DNA from: Hahella sp. HN01
GTDB lineage: Bacteria; Pseudomonadota; Gammaproteobacteria; Pseudomonadales; Oleiphilaceae
NCBI RefSeq assembly: GCF_018986435.1
Contig: NZ_JAHMIN010000032.1
Span: 1 to 41,856, forward strand
Length of the DNA stretch: 41,856 bases
Reading direction: 5' to 3'
Positions 28,601 to 36,664 of the stretch are shown here, piece after piece (position 1 is the stretch's first letter; each line of letters begins with the position of its first letter). Below the pieces are notes generated by a model. That model saw only the letters and a list, made by a program, of their open reading frames with translations, searched no databases and was not told the DNA's origin. A program made the translations under genes and the position numbers.

Positions 28601-28676
28601 CAGACTGAACCTGGAAGGAACCCAGATGGAGAACTGGAAGTTGGTGTTGAAGAGTATGAAGGTTAGTGGGTTTTGA
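25608..28676 (+). CDS. Six-haem c-type cytochrome lipoprotein
   Basis: A 1022-aa protein. A lipoprotein signal with lipobox LLTSC near 25 is followed by a low-complexity Ser/Gln/Pro linker. Six CXXCH haem motifs start at residues 218, 368, 455, 517, 602 and 666. The C-terminal 300 residues carry no haem and look like beta-sandwich (NGVLTANVTLTNKTGHRFPSG). The ATG at 25608 has a strong GAGGAGG site; the open frame to 25557 is the leader. Expected at the outer or inner membrane facing the periplasm, in electron transfer or oxidation of an unknown substrate. A structured leader precedes it, suggesting RNA-level control. Confidence 0.9.
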   Translation: MRKDVLTLVGGVSVCLSLLLTSCRTPESGASSPPRSQSASQSDGQPADLPLPTSMPLRDYEKVLYTWLLKFDYKKLGWKHDKGVRDTGPFIRNEYFGTHPAVRIFYSPEVMRWLEGGRQGDIPDGAMIVKEMYTAPGVLYQDLAKDPKYQADPDAYEAMLGKLLTAWSVMVRDKAGSKDGWFWAGPSGAGEGQTIAEAVDSQLDNYSHAPYSSFGAPCLRCHGSAENMFTFSALRNVEGFLPEEYPLRFFVDTSWRSPDHLSSYPLSLLKDDPYAQSVFEIPELQRPWEDSEVPGLQAFLSQHMGQAELSALPMKNEALPNPNSAFLKQFPELARSVYLKVRPFPSQWADHVVPGPDGAEAFITSSNCLGCHGGLGGLPYGVTMFLQTGPNYGEGFNVSEYGEWRWSPMGLAGRDPIFHAQLESEMAYVAADGMMTPTPLKGSVADTQTAITNTCLSCHGAMGQRQLEIDAAVDPALDPNFKVDYFYLTQVLSAAEPKPADYAYHKYGELAREGISCVVCHHINEPSAEQVSSWNPTNPGWLTPLTPKELAFGLFHNSTGRFERGPDDEYYGPFKDVSTRPMEDVLGVKPVHNGFMKDSQMCGTCHTINLPNIGMTQNPYPVLDAAETNPAFKDYSHTIEQATFLEWQNSAFAQGENDPNSDFKSCQGCHMPGGFETLDGSIDIDQLVTQVATIQDANYPAAEHTLPLEDIDIPLRPDYNRHEHVGLNVFLLEMFDQFPEILGVDKTDYMTGADNGVDLAIDNMILQAQKETVDIDVKVEGVSNGVLTANVTLTNKTGHRFPSGVAFRRAFLEFLVMDGDKVVWGSGRTNSVGVIVDGKGIPLKTEFLPSPDAYQPHYQLITRENQVQIYEELNQNAQHEFTTSFVHRVYSPKDNRLLPKGWRVSTVFKPEGQVMEQFMASTDPHGVGDDPDYQDQGPGFKGQDALTYKVTLPSGVNTGALSVKATLYYQSIPPYWLKQRFTTAPNGAATQRLYYMVSRLNLEGTQMENWKLVLKSMKVSGF

Positions 28677-28779
28677 TACTCCCTTTATTTAGGACGTAAA
28701 AAATGATGGCGCTGGCTAAGAAGAAGTCAAAAAGGAAGAGAAATTGAATTCTCAGTAAGGCTCTACTACTTTAAAAATG

Positions 28780-28906
28780 GGCTTATGGGCAGATTTTGGG
28801 TCGCGATTCGCGATCTGTGAAAACAATGTCCGAGAGAATTGCTCTTGACAGGCTTTTACACGTGACTGAATAGTACTTGGTCTGTGCGTAAGAGTGCCCA
28901 TAAGCC
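28780..28906 (+). ncRNA. Retron msr-msd RNA
   Basis: A perfect 12-bp inverted repeat (28780-28791 with 28895-28906) forms the a1/a2 stem that brackets retron RNAs. Directly after a1 is AGA with a candidate branching G at 28792. The msr part then holds a 7-bp hairpin (about 28799-28815, ATT loop) and a second hairpin 28827-28850 with one bulged C. A long imperfect stem at about 28853-28894 immediately before a2 is the likely msd hairpin. The RNA ends 21 nt before the reverse transcriptase start. The order a1-msr-msd-a2-RT is diagnostic of retrons. The exact msd ends are estimates. Confidence 0.85.
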
Positions 28907-28927
28907 TTCTTAAATTAAAGAAAGAAT

Positions 28928-30760
28928 ATGAGTAGACTGGAAAATCTAAGGGCTGTGGTGAGTAGACCTCAGCTTGCAAATTTATTAGGTATTCGCCCCT
29001 CTTTCTTGACGTACACTCTCTATGTACGTGGTGTGAGTAGCCAGTATTGTAAGTTCTCGATTCCAAAAAAGGCGGGAGGTAAAAGATATATAAAAGCTCC
29101 CCAAAAAGAGCTGAAATATATCCAGTCCGCTTTGTCTACTCTTCTCTTAGACTGCCTTGATGAAATTAATAAAGAGAAATTCCCAAAATCAGAGTTGGTT
29201 TCACCAAAAGCCGAGCATTCGAAGACACTCAAGGTTAAATGCAATAGTGCGAGAGTAAAACAGCCGTCGCTATCACATGGATTTGAGCGTCAGCGCTCAA
29301 TTATTACTAACTCTATGATGCATCTCGGAAAAAAGAATGTCTTAAATATTGACTTGAAGGATTTTTTTCAGAGTTTTAACTTTGGTCGAGTTCGTGGTTT
29401 TTTTATTAAAAATGAATACTTCAAACTTGACCCTACTATAGCGACGACAATTGCCCAGATAGCCTGTTATGACAACCAGCTTCCCCAAGGTAGCCCATGC
29501 TCTCCTGTTATTACCAATCTTATAGCTCATTCTCTTGACATCAGGCTGGCTCGGCTAGCTAAAAAGTATTCATGCACTTATAGCCGCTATGCCGATGATA
29601 TTACGTTTTCGACACGAGAACGAATTTTTCCTCCTCAGCTTATGCGAGAAGATGATGGCATATATACTCCTGGGAAGCGGCTAAAATCCGAGATCCAGCG
29701 TTCTGGATTTTCCTTGAATGATAGAAAAACACGGATACTATATAGAGACTCACGGCAGGATGTGACAGGGCTGGTAGTAAATCAAAAGCCCAACGTGAAG
29801 AAAGAGTATTGGCGAACAGTTCGGGCTCAGTGCCATTGGTTGTTTAATATTGGAGCCTTTACGATGGTGGTTGATGGTAAAGATATTGAAGGAAATATTA
29901 ATGCATTAGAGGGTAAGCTTAACTTTATCGATCAGCTTGACCATTATAATAGACTAAGGCAAAAACCGGCATTGAACCCTAAGTATCAGTTAAAGAGAGA
30001 AGTAAAAGGTAGAGATTCACTGAAGGCTCGGCGCTATTTATTCAGCGCTCGAGAAAAAACATTTAGTCAATTTTTATTTTATAGGCTATTTTACGCAAAT
30101 GACAAGCCGACTATCCTTACAGAAGGAAAAACAGATAATATATATCTAAAATCTGCCATTCAGTCTTTGGCCGCGTCATATCCAAAATTGGCAATAGAGA
30201 ATCCTTATCAACTACTATGCCATTTTGTCAGCTATACAGAAAGAACGCGTTTTCTACTTGAGCTTTATGGAGGGGCGGACTATTTAAAAGGTTTTATTGA
30301 CAGCTATAAAGATAATTTTGAGATGTATAAAGCCCCGAAACCAAGGCACCCTGTTATTGTATTTGTTGATAATGATAGCGGTCCAAAAGATATTATAAGT
30401 AGAGTGAATGGATTGGGTGAGGCAAGTGTTTTTCCACCTAAAATTGAAAAAGTAAAAGATGTTAGAAAAGCTGATTTCACTCACTTAATGAAGAACTTAT
30501 ATTTGGTTCTTACCCCTCGATCTGAAGCCGATAAAGATACGGATATTGAATTTTTCTTTAAGGACGAGGATAGACTTAGAAAATTTAACGGAAAATACTT
30601 TAATACAGTGGATAATAGAGACGAAACCAAGGATTTGAGTAAAGAAGCTTTCGCCAGAAACATCGTAAAATTTCAAAGGAAGTCTATCGATTTTTCAAAA
30701 TTCACATCTCTTTTAGACAGAGTTGTAGCGGTGATAGATCATTATGAAACTATCAAGTAG
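28928..30760 (+). CDS. Retron reverse transcriptase-TOPRIM fusion
   Basis: A 610-aa fusion. The RT part (about 1-340) shows VLNIDLKDFFQSF, LPQGSPCSPVITN, YADD at 221-224, FSLNDRKTR and the retron VTGLVVN block; NSMMH stands where retron RTs have NAxxH. The C-terminal part (about 385-610) is TOPRIM-like, with TEGKTD (Glu399) and FVDNDSG (Asp481, Asp483). RT-TOPRIM fusions are retron type I-C, with Ec67/Eco2 as prototype. The RT makes msDNA from the upstream RNA and the TOPRIM nuclease is the presumed toxic effector released by phage. The gene is AT-rich compared with the left part of the window. It needs no separate effector gene. Confidence 0.93.
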   Translation: MSRLENLRAVVSRPQLANLLGIRPSFLTYTLYVRGVSSQYCKFSIPKKAGGKRYIKAPQKELKYIQSALSTLLLDCLDEINKEKFPKSELVSPKAEHSKTLKVKCNSARVKQPSLSHGFERQRSIITNSMMHLGKKNVLNIDLKDFFQSFNFGRVRGFFIKNEYFKLDPTIATTIAQIACYDNQLPQGSPCSPVITNLIAHSLDIRLARLAKKYSCTYSRYADDITFSTRERIFPPQLMREDDGIYTPGKRLKSEIQRSGFSLNDRKTRILYRDSRQDVTGLVVNQKPNVKKEYWRTVRAQCHWLFNIGAFTMVVDGKDIEGNINALEGKLNFIDQLDHYNRLRQKPALNPKYQLKREVKGRDSLKARRYLFSAREKTFSQFLFYRLFYANDKPTILTEGKTDNIYLKSAIQSLAASYPKLAIENPYQLLCHFVSYTERTRFLLELYGGADYLKGFIDSYKDNFEMYKAPKPRHPVIVFVDNDSGPKDIISRVNGLGEASVFPPKIEKVKDVRKADFTHLMKNLYLVLTPRSEADKDTDIEFFFKDEDRLRKFNGKYFNTVDNRDETKDLSKEAFARNIVKFQRKSIDFSKFTSLLDRVVAVIDHYETIK

Positions 30761-30768
30761 ATAGTTTC
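30746..30768 (+). terminator. Hairpin over retron stop codon
   Basis: A perfect 9-bp stem (30746-30754 with 30760-30768, loop 30755-30759) spans the TAG stop of the reverse transcriptase gene and is followed by gtttg. The T-run is short, so termination is plausible but not certain. Confidence 0.45.
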
Positions 30769-30948
30769 GTTTGTAACCATTTGACAAAATAAAAGAACGG
30801 ATGAGTGGAATAGGGGAAGCGCCCTGCGATAGTGCTGGATGCCATATCTGAAATTTTCAATGGGCTAATCTATATGTTAATAAGAGAAGGTTTTTTGTAA
30901 GTTTACTTCTATTATATTGATTATAGATTAGCCGTCATGATCACTTAA

Positions 30949-31614
30949 CTAAACCTTTAGTACCGCCAAGTGAAGGCTTGTTTTAAATTTAGGTCCTCTT
31001 CCGCCAGAGTTGCTTCCAACATAAAACCGGTGCAAGTTTTCTTCAGCATCGCTAGCAACAGACTCTGCTCCACCTTGTCTAAGAGCATCATGAAGGCTCC
31101 CTTTGGGTATCTTTATGTTTGTATGATTGCTAAATACCCAAAAGTTGAGAGAGTTGCTACAGCCGAGTTCCGCAGCGGCTGCTCTGATAGCTTTACAAAC
31201 ATTAGAATAAAGGTTTTTGTTTGCATCTACTAATGCTTGCTTAAGTATTGAATCTTCGCCTTCAGAGTTTAAGTTCTTTACATAGATGTCCTGTATAATG
31301 CTTTCCGCGGATACTCTGAAGTAGTTCATGGCTGTTTTAACTGCAATAACAATATCATTCGCCTTTGTTGCATCTACGCCGAAAACCCAAACCTCATTGT
31401 CAATAATTGCTGCTTCCTTTAAAGTTCCTTTTATAAATGTCTGGAAAGGCGAGCCACTCTTAGCATATTTGGCTTTCCAAAGCGAATACGAATCTAGACA
31501 AGTTCTAAGTATAAAGTCTTTTTTTCTTTTACCATTATTAAGAATTAAAGAGACATCAACTTTATACTCGTACCTTCCTTCTGCAATAGACATTGCTCCA
31601 TTATTACTCACCAT
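30949..31614 (-). CDS. Unknown protein in island
   Basis: A 221-aa soluble protein with AT-rich codons. There is no signal peptide or membrane segment and no recognised domain. Segments such as YEYKVDVSLILNNGKRKKDF look like beta strands and the middle (VKTAMNYFRVSAESIIQDIY) is helical. AGGAG lies 3 nt before the ATG. It follows the 109-aa gene by 8 nt, so they form an operon, convergent with the retron. A link to the retron is only positional. Confidence 0.7.
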   Translation of the reverse strand: MVSNNGAMSIAEGRYEYKVDVSLILNNGKRKKDFILRTCLDSYSLWKAKYAKSGSPFQTFIKGTLKEAAIIDNEVWVFGVDATKANDIVIAVKTAMNYFRVSAESIIQDIYVKNLNSEGEDSILKQALVDANKNLYSNVCKAIRAAAAELGCSNSLNFWVFSNHTNIKIPKGSLHDALRQGGAESVASDAEENLHRFYVGSNSGGRGPKFKTSLHLAVLKV

Positions 31615-31622
31615 TATCTCCT

Positions 31623-31952
31623 TTACTTATCTTCAAAAACCTTAGAGCTTTCACCGGTTACGAATTCTGCTTCCCCTGACTCAAGTACTTCTATGGAAAC
31701 ATCCCTTATTTCTTTGCTCTCTTCTGTTAGTTCTTTGAAGTTGCTTGGGTCATACTTCTCGCATTTCCATATATCCATGACCTGCATTTCATTTTCGCTA
31801 AGGTATTCGTCAAAAACGTCAAGTGCTTCTCTCATCGAAGATGCGGGAACAACTACAATACCGACTATATACTCGGAGCCATCTAAATTCATGGGTGAAT
31901 GCTCACTCATAGAAGCTTTATGATGAATAATCCAAGCTGATACAAGTCTCAT
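31623..31952 (-). CDS. Small acidic unknown protein in island
   Basis: A 109-aa acidic protein starting MRLVSAWIIHH, with a GAGGAG ribosome site. The middle (GIVVVPASSMREALDVFDEYLSENEMQVMDIWKCEKYD) resembles a small alpha/beta fold, but I recognise no family. It is the first gene of the two-gene minus-strand operon with the 221-aa protein. Confidence 0.7.
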   Translation of the reverse strand: MRLVSAWIIHHKASMSEHSPMNLDGSEYIVGIVVVPASSMREALDVFDEYLSENEMQVMDIWKCEKYDPSNFKELTEESKEIRDVSIEVLESGEAEFVTGESSKVFEDK

Positions 31953-32335
31953 AGACTTCTCCTCTAATTAATGACAATAAGTCTGATCTGTTTCCATTGT
32001 ATAGACGCGAGTGACCAGAGGTCCATATACCATATAAGTCAATACATAGCATTCTATACATTAATGCGACAATTGGTGTCGCTTAAAAAGTTAAGGCTTT
32101 ATGCCAGTATTACGGAGCTTGTTACTATTATGTCCAATAATCCCCTTTATTCCTCACGAAACTCCTCTTCATTGGGATAGCCACCATTCGAATATGAGAA
32201 CTTTAGCTCTGCATTATGGTGAAAGTCTACTGAGAATGCGCGTAAGTTCCTGATAGTTTGCACTCTTTTACTAGCTAGTAGATGAACAATGAGTTCGAAG
32301 GAGGAAAATACTGCGCTCATAATTATTTAACTCTG
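31953..32335. other. Intergenic, no gene supported
   Basis: 383 nt, AT-rich. A 69-codon open frame at 31971-32180 has no ribosome site or family look and is not called. The region probably contains the promoter of the small two-gene operon at its left end. Confidence 0.4.
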
Positions 32336-32894
32336 TTATTGAAACTCATCCACTAAGTTGTATGGTATGTGCTTACTCACTTCCACGAGAAAGTCATGAA
32401 GGGGAATGTGAGCGTCACAGTGGGATAAGGGTACGCTCCAGCCGTAATCCTCATCCCATCTTATGACATCGTACATATACCTGAGGGCCACCAGAGAGGA
32501 GATGTTACGGTCAGGCTCTCCGTATCGCCACTGGATGATAGCTCCCGGACTTTCTTTCTTATCTGATGGATCGCATACGCCTGTAAGCAGCTCAATAGCC
32601 TCAGAGACGGGCATCCAGGCAAGTATTCTCGCCGTGCAAGAATCGAAACCGATCCAATAACTGTCGCCACTAGGGTCAGTCTGCCGGAAACTAATGTCGT
32701 AAACGAGGCCTGCTGGATACTGGACGGCGAGAATATAATAAGCCCCTCCTCGCTCGGGGTCGCCTTGCATCCATTTTGGACTGTAAGAAACTATCATTAG
32801 CGAAATAGGTGATAATTTGTAATATTTTTGCGGCCCATTGATCACCGGGCTTATCATAAATAGAAAGCGTTATTATGTTGTCTTTAAAATACAA
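32336..32894 (-). pseudogene. Frameshifted, truncated copy of 35566-36480 gene
   Basis: It aligns closely with the N-terminal half of the 304-aa gene at 35566-36480. The original start (MYFKDNIITLSIYDKP at 32894) is in a different frame from the rest because about 8 bases are missing near 32850 relative to the intact copy. The body (from an internal ATG at 32857, 173 codons) retains YPAGLVYDISFRQTDP, IIQWRYGEPDRN and VPLSHCDAHIPL. It then stops at VDEFQ, losing the last 110 or so residues. A shortened protein could still be made from 32857, but no good ribosome site is seen. Confidence 0.75.
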
Positions 32895-32919
32895 TGTATA
32901 GAAAGCCAGCTTGGTAACT
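32351..32919 (-). repeat. Segmental duplication, copy 1
   Basis: About 570 bp, highly similar to 35929-36505 in the same orientation. The match includes 25 or so bases upstream of the start codon (gtatagaaagccagct). It is one copy of a direct duplication separated by 3 kb. Confidence 0.85.
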
Positions 32920-33120
32920 AGCTAATAATATATTGTTAGATTTATATATGGATATAGCGCTTAGATCATCTCATCTTGTGTTCGGGGAAAGAAAAATGAT
33001 AGTTTTTTTCGCCAAACTGGGCGCCAATTTACGAATCGCCTTCGACGAATCCAAGGCTGGCTGTTTCCCAATATTCAGAACGGAACTAGATACCTTCCAA
33101 GGCATATTTGTGAATTCGGA

Positions 33121-33216
33121 CTTATCCAATCCGCTTGGCGAGAGCTACGGCGTAAAGCATTGATGCTCTGAACCCCCAGTCACCGTAGGTTGGATAAGCG
33201 AAGCGCCATCCAACAG
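33121..33216. repeat. Dispersed palindromic repeat, copy 1
   Basis: Begins cttatccaatccgct and ends with taggttggataagc, then a hairpin ttggat/atccaa (33190-33213). A second copy lies at 34880-34961. The outer ttatccaa and inner ttggataa are inverted, so the element can fold at two levels. It resembles the common intergenic GTAGGTTGGxT-type repeats of proteobacteria. The gap 32895-33405 otherwise holds no supported gene; an open frame at 32933-33163 runs into the repeat and is not called. Confidence 0.8.
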
Positions 33217-33405
33217 TTTTTCTCACTTGTCGCGATACGTTTTTCGCCTTCCGGTGATGCCTGTTTGTTTCTTTCCACGACGGACTTTAGGCGTTGTTAT
33301 CGCTATATTTCTTTCGGGAAGACGCTCGGATAACATCACAGCGCTTCTCCATTTTCTGGAGCCTGATCTCCCATCACTCAACGAGTAATACTTTTACAAC
33401 CTCAT

Positions 33406-34800
33406 ATGAAAAAACACTATTTGGCCGGACTGCTGTGTGGATTACTGATTAGTGGCGCCGGCGGGCGTTCCGCCCTAGCTGCAACGTCGGAAGAGTTGTT
33501 CAAGAGCGGGCAGTATGAAGAATTCTTTTCTCAGGCTCATGAAGCGGCGGCCAAGGGCGACGCAGACGCTCTGTTTTTGCTTGGTAAAGCTTACGACTTG
33601 GGAAAAGGCGTTAAGGAGGACCGCGAGCAGGCTCGTGTTTTTTATCAACAGGCTCGTGAGAAAGGCTCTGCGCGAGCCAGCCATAATCTGGGCGTGATGG
33701 AGATTGACGCCAAGCGACCCAAGGCCGCTATTCCGCTTTTGCAGGAAGCATTGGAGCGGGGGTTGAAGATGCCTACCTATATTAACCTCGCGGCTGCGTA
33801 TAACGAGCCCGATCCTACCTCTGTGTACGCCGTGGCGGGCGTGCTTCCCAATATTCTCAAGTCCGGCGATTACTACGCCCAGGCGCATGAATTGACGCCG
33901 GACGCAGGATATGACTTCGAAGCTTCCCGGCAATATGTGCGCGCTTACCAGATGTCCAGGCATCTATTGCCGGGAGAACGTGATGGTTTTGACTCGTCCG
34001 CCTTGAGAAAGCAGGCGGTGGAGTGGCTGCAGAAGGGGATGGACAGAGGCCTCAGGCAGGCATGGACCAACTACGGGGTGCTAATGCTTGATGAGAAAAA
34101 CTACGCGGAAGCCCAATCCGCCTTCAGCAAAAGCGCGGCGCAGGACGAGCCGGTGGCCCACTATCATCTGGCTCGCATCGCGGAAATGGGATGGGGTCAG
34201 GAAGAGCGCGATAGAGAACAGGCGTTGATTCACTACGAGAAAGCCGCCCTGCTAGGGCTGGAAGCGGCCCGCCAGCCCGCCAGAAGTCTGTTGGAAGAGG
34301 AACTCAGATACGAAACCGACATAGATAAGCTGGAACAAGGCCTCAAACGGCTGGAGGCCCTACGCAAGCCGGATGATTATAACTACATATCGCTGAACTC
34401 GCCTGAAGCCCGCTTGATGTGGGGGAAATTCTTGCGTGATCAAAAACGAACAGCTAAGCCTCTCCCCGCACTGCCGATCATTCTAAAGGCCTGCGGACTG
34501 GGATTCAGTCAGCCTCATGGAGAGCAATTCAACATCGGAGAAAATTCGAGCTGGCGTTTGGAAGCGCACAAAGCACTGGGCGAAGTTGAATCGCTTGCTT
34601 TCAGTGGTTTAGTAAACGCCGAAGGCTGCGCTGAACTGGACCAGGAAATGCCGGAAAACGTGCGCGCTCTACTCAATGAGGGGGCGGTTCTAGCGCTCAG
34701 ATTCCCCAACTATTCGTTGCCTCTGCAATGGAAAGAAGAAGCAAAAAATATCCTCCTCGACATGCAACCCATTGGCGCCCCACTGCCAAGCGGGAGTTAA
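33406..34800 (+). CDS. Secreted Sel1-like/TPR repeat protein
   Basis: A 464-aa protein with a signal peptide (about 1-25, ending ALA) and Sel1-like repeats, e.g. ALFLLGKAYDLGKGVKEDREQARVFYQQA, SARASHNLGVM and AQDEPVAHYHLARIAEMGWGQEERDREQALIHYEKAALLG. Sel1 proteins are periplasmic or exported scaffolds for protein contacts. The gene is GC-richer than its neighbours, like the core genome. It is bracketed by two direct copies of the dispersed repeat and followed by a strong terminator. No good ribosome site is seen before the ATG. Confidence 0.85.
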   Translation: MKKHYLAGLLCGLLISGAGGRSALAATSEELFKSGQYEEFFSQAHEAAAKGDADALFLLGKAYDLGKGVKEDREQARVFYQQAREKGSARASHNLGVMEIDAKRPKAAIPLLQEALERGLKMPTYINLAAAYNEPDPTSVYAVAGVLPNILKSGDYYAQAHELTPDAGYDFEASRQYVRAYQMSRHLLPGERDGFDSSALRKQAVEWLQKGMDRGLRQAWTNYGVLMLDEKNYAEAQSAFSKSAAQDEPVAHYHLARIAEMGWGQEERDREQALIHYEKAALLGLEAARQPARSLLEEELRYETDIDKLEQGLKRLEALRKPDDYNYISLNSPEARLMWGKFLRDQKRTAKPLPALPIILKACGLGFSQPHGEQFNIGENSSWRLEAHKALGEVESLAFSGLVNAEGCAELDQEMPENVRALLNEGAVLALRFPNYSLPLQWKEEAKNILLDMQPIGAPLPSGS

Positions 34801-34830
34801 CTACTAAGCCGCTGACATTGCTCAATCCTG

Positions 34831-34870
34831 AAAACGCCCTGAACCTCTACGATAGGCAGGGCGTTTTTCT
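34831..34870 (+). terminator. Rho-independent terminator after Sel1 gene
   Basis: An 11-bp stem aaaacgccctg (34831-34841) with cagggcgtttt (34857-34867), 15-nt loop, followed by further T residues. It lies 30 nt after the stop codon. The A-run on the 5' side could also serve the opposite strand. Confidence 0.88.
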
Positions 34871-34879
34871 TTATTTGGG

Positions 34880-34961
34880 CTTATCCAATCCGCTGACGAG
34901 CACTACGTAGTCTCTAACTCCCAATCACCGTAGGTTGGATAAGCAAAGCGTCATCCAACAG
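34880..34961. repeat. Dispersed palindromic repeat, copy 2
   Basis: Direct-orientation second copy of the 33121-33216 element, starting at gcttatccaatccgct and ending with ttggataagcaaagcgtcatccaa. The middle has diverged and is shorter by about 14 nt. Confidence 0.8.
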
Positions 34962-34999
34962 CGCCCCAGAGCCGCCACTTCATACCCCCAAAATCGGGC

Positions 35000-35566
35000 T
35001 TAATCAGCTCCGCCAATGCCCATATAAAAGCTCAGGCTTGATTGCAGGATGTTGCTTTCTTTATTCGGCAAAAAGGAAACGCTGTATTCGACAAAGTCGT
35101 CGAAGGTGAGTGGTTCTTGAGGCAACCCAAGTGAGAGAGGCTTTTGACCATCAAAAGCGTTTTTCTCCAACTCCGATGTCACTATGCTGCTCAGCGAGGG
35201 CGAATAGGTTGGCGTGAGCTGAGCGTATTGAGCATGCTTTTCGATGATTTGCCCAATGGACTGGCTTGTGGGGGCTGGATTCTGGCTGGAGAAAGAATAG
35301 CTGACCTCAAAGTTATACATGTCACAGTATTTGTGTTCTATAACGGCGATATCGCCATTTTTATACACAAGATAAAGCTTTTTTATATATTCATCACTTT
35401 TTCTGTCTCGTTCTGTGCTCCAGTGTGAAAGCGCCACACTGCTATCTGTTACGGCCGCCTCCTTAACAAACGAAGCTTTATAGTGGCACTGGGCTTCTTC
35501 AGCACAAAAAGCGACAGGCGTAACAAGCATGAGAACAGAAAAACTAACGGCTTTCATTGATGTCAT
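35000..35566 (-). CDS. Exported protein of unknown function
   Basis: A 188-aa protein with a clear signal peptide (about 1-22, ending FCA). The mature part has Cys residues at the start (ECQC-like spacing is absent; single Cys in AQCHYK and KYCDMYN) and no recognised domain. Its ATG overlaps the stop of the upstream 304-aa gene as TAATG, so the two are coupled. Exported plus cytoplasmic partner of unknown role. Confidence 0.7.
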   Translation of the reverse strand: MTSMKAVSFSVLMLVTPVAFCAEEAQCHYKASFVKEAAVTDSSVALSHWSTERDRKSDEYIKKLYLVYKNGDIAVIEHKYCDMYNFEVSYSFSSQNPAPTSQSIGQIIEKHAQYAQLTPTYSPSLSSIVTSELEKNAFDGQKPLSLGLPQEPLTFDDFVEYSVSFLPNKESNILQSSLSFYMGIGGAD

Positions 35567-36480
35567 TATCTTGTTTTGATACCAAATTCATTTAAGTAAT
35601 GAATGAGCTTCCCAAATAAGCCTGCCTGGATTTCAAAGAACTCGTTTTCATGAGCCTCATCATACTTGGGATGGTCATCACTCCAGTAGGGATACTTCAA
35701 CTCCGCCTTCATATGCTCAACTATCGCTACATTTGCCAGCGCTTGAGCTTCCTCACGGGTAAGGCTAATCGCAGTCATAGTGTCAGCCGTTTCCATATCA
35801 CTGGGTGGGGGCTTGTTTAGAATACGCGTCACTTCAGGATAGTTTTCGCTCTCGGCGATGGCTTTTAATTGTGCAATGAGTTCGTCGGGAAGAAACACGG
35901 CTTTCATGGTGGCGCTATGATTACTATCCGCCAGGTTATACGGAATGTGTTTACTCACTTCCACGAGAAAATCCCGAAGCGGAATGTGAGCGTCACAGTG
36001 GGATAAGGGTACGCTCCAGCCGTAATCATCATCCCATTTTATGACATCGTACATATATCTGAGGGCCGCCAGAGAGGAGATGTTACGGTCAGGCTCTCCG
36101 TATCGCCACTGGATGATAGCCCCCGGGCTTTCTTCCTTCTCTGATGGATCGAGTACGCTTGTAAGCAGCGCAATAGCCTCAGCGACGGGCATCCAGGCAA
36201 GTGTTCTCGCAGCGCAAGAGTCGAAACCGACCCAATAGCTGTCGCCACCAGGGTCAGTCTGCCGGAAACTAATGTCGTAAACGAGGCCTGCTGGATACTG
36301 AACGGCGAGTACGTAATAAACCCCTCCTTGCTCAGGTTCGCCTTGCTTCCACTTTGGACTGAAAGAATTCTTCATTAGTGAAAAGGGTAACGCTTCATAG
36401 TATTTTCGGAGCCCATCGCATCGATATTCATTGGGCTTATCATAAATGGAAAGCCCTATTATGTTGCCTTTAAAATACAA
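35566..36480 (-). CDS. Unknown protein, intact duplicate
   Basis: A 304-aa soluble protein. The N-terminal 190 residues (YPAGLVYDISFRQTDPGGDS, WMPVAEAIALL, IIQWRYGEPDRN) match the broken copy at 32336-32894. The C-terminal 110 residues, from MKAVFLPDELIAQLK on, are absent from that copy and look like a separate helical domain. I recognise no family. It is followed in the same operon by the exported 188-aa protein. No signal peptide. Confidence 0.75.
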   Translation of the reverse strand: MYFKGNIIGLSIYDKPNEYRCDGLRKYYEALPFSLMKNSFSPKWKQGEPEQGGVYYVLAVQYPAGLVYDISFRQTDPGGDSYWVGFDSCAARTLAWMPVAEAIALLTSVLDPSEKEESPGAIIQWRYGEPDRNISSLAALRYMYDVIKWDDDYGWSVPLSHCDAHIPLRDFLVEVSKHIPYNLADSNHSATMKAVFLPDELIAQLKAIAESENYPEVTRILNKPPPSDMETADTMTAISLTREEAQALANVAIVEHMKAELKYPYWSDDHPKYDEAHENEFFEIQAGLFGKLIHYLNEFGIKTR

Positions 36481-36505
36481 TGTATAGAAAGCCAGCTTTT
36501 GAACT
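35929..36505 (-). repeat. Segmental duplication, copy 2
   Basis: Partner of 32351-32919 in the same orientation. This copy keeps an intact reading frame. Similarity ends near 35930 on one side and near 36505 on the other. Confidence 0.85.
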
Positions 36506-36664
36506 ATTCAGTAATTTATTATCGAATCTCTGTGCGGATATATTGTTGTGGTATTTAAATCTGTGGGTGATGAAAGGAGATGGGGGCATGTTTGGTGAAA
36601 GTAATAGATTGATTGTCTGAAGAAATAATTCGGATGCCGGTTAACACCAGCATGTTGCGGCTTA

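Noticed and set aside
31971-32180. 69-codon plus-strand frame
   Set aside because: AT-rich chance frame without ribosome site or recognisable sequence.
32933-33163. 76-codon frame in the repeat-containing gap
   Set aside because: Its C-terminus is the dispersed repeat itself and no ribosome site or family is seen.
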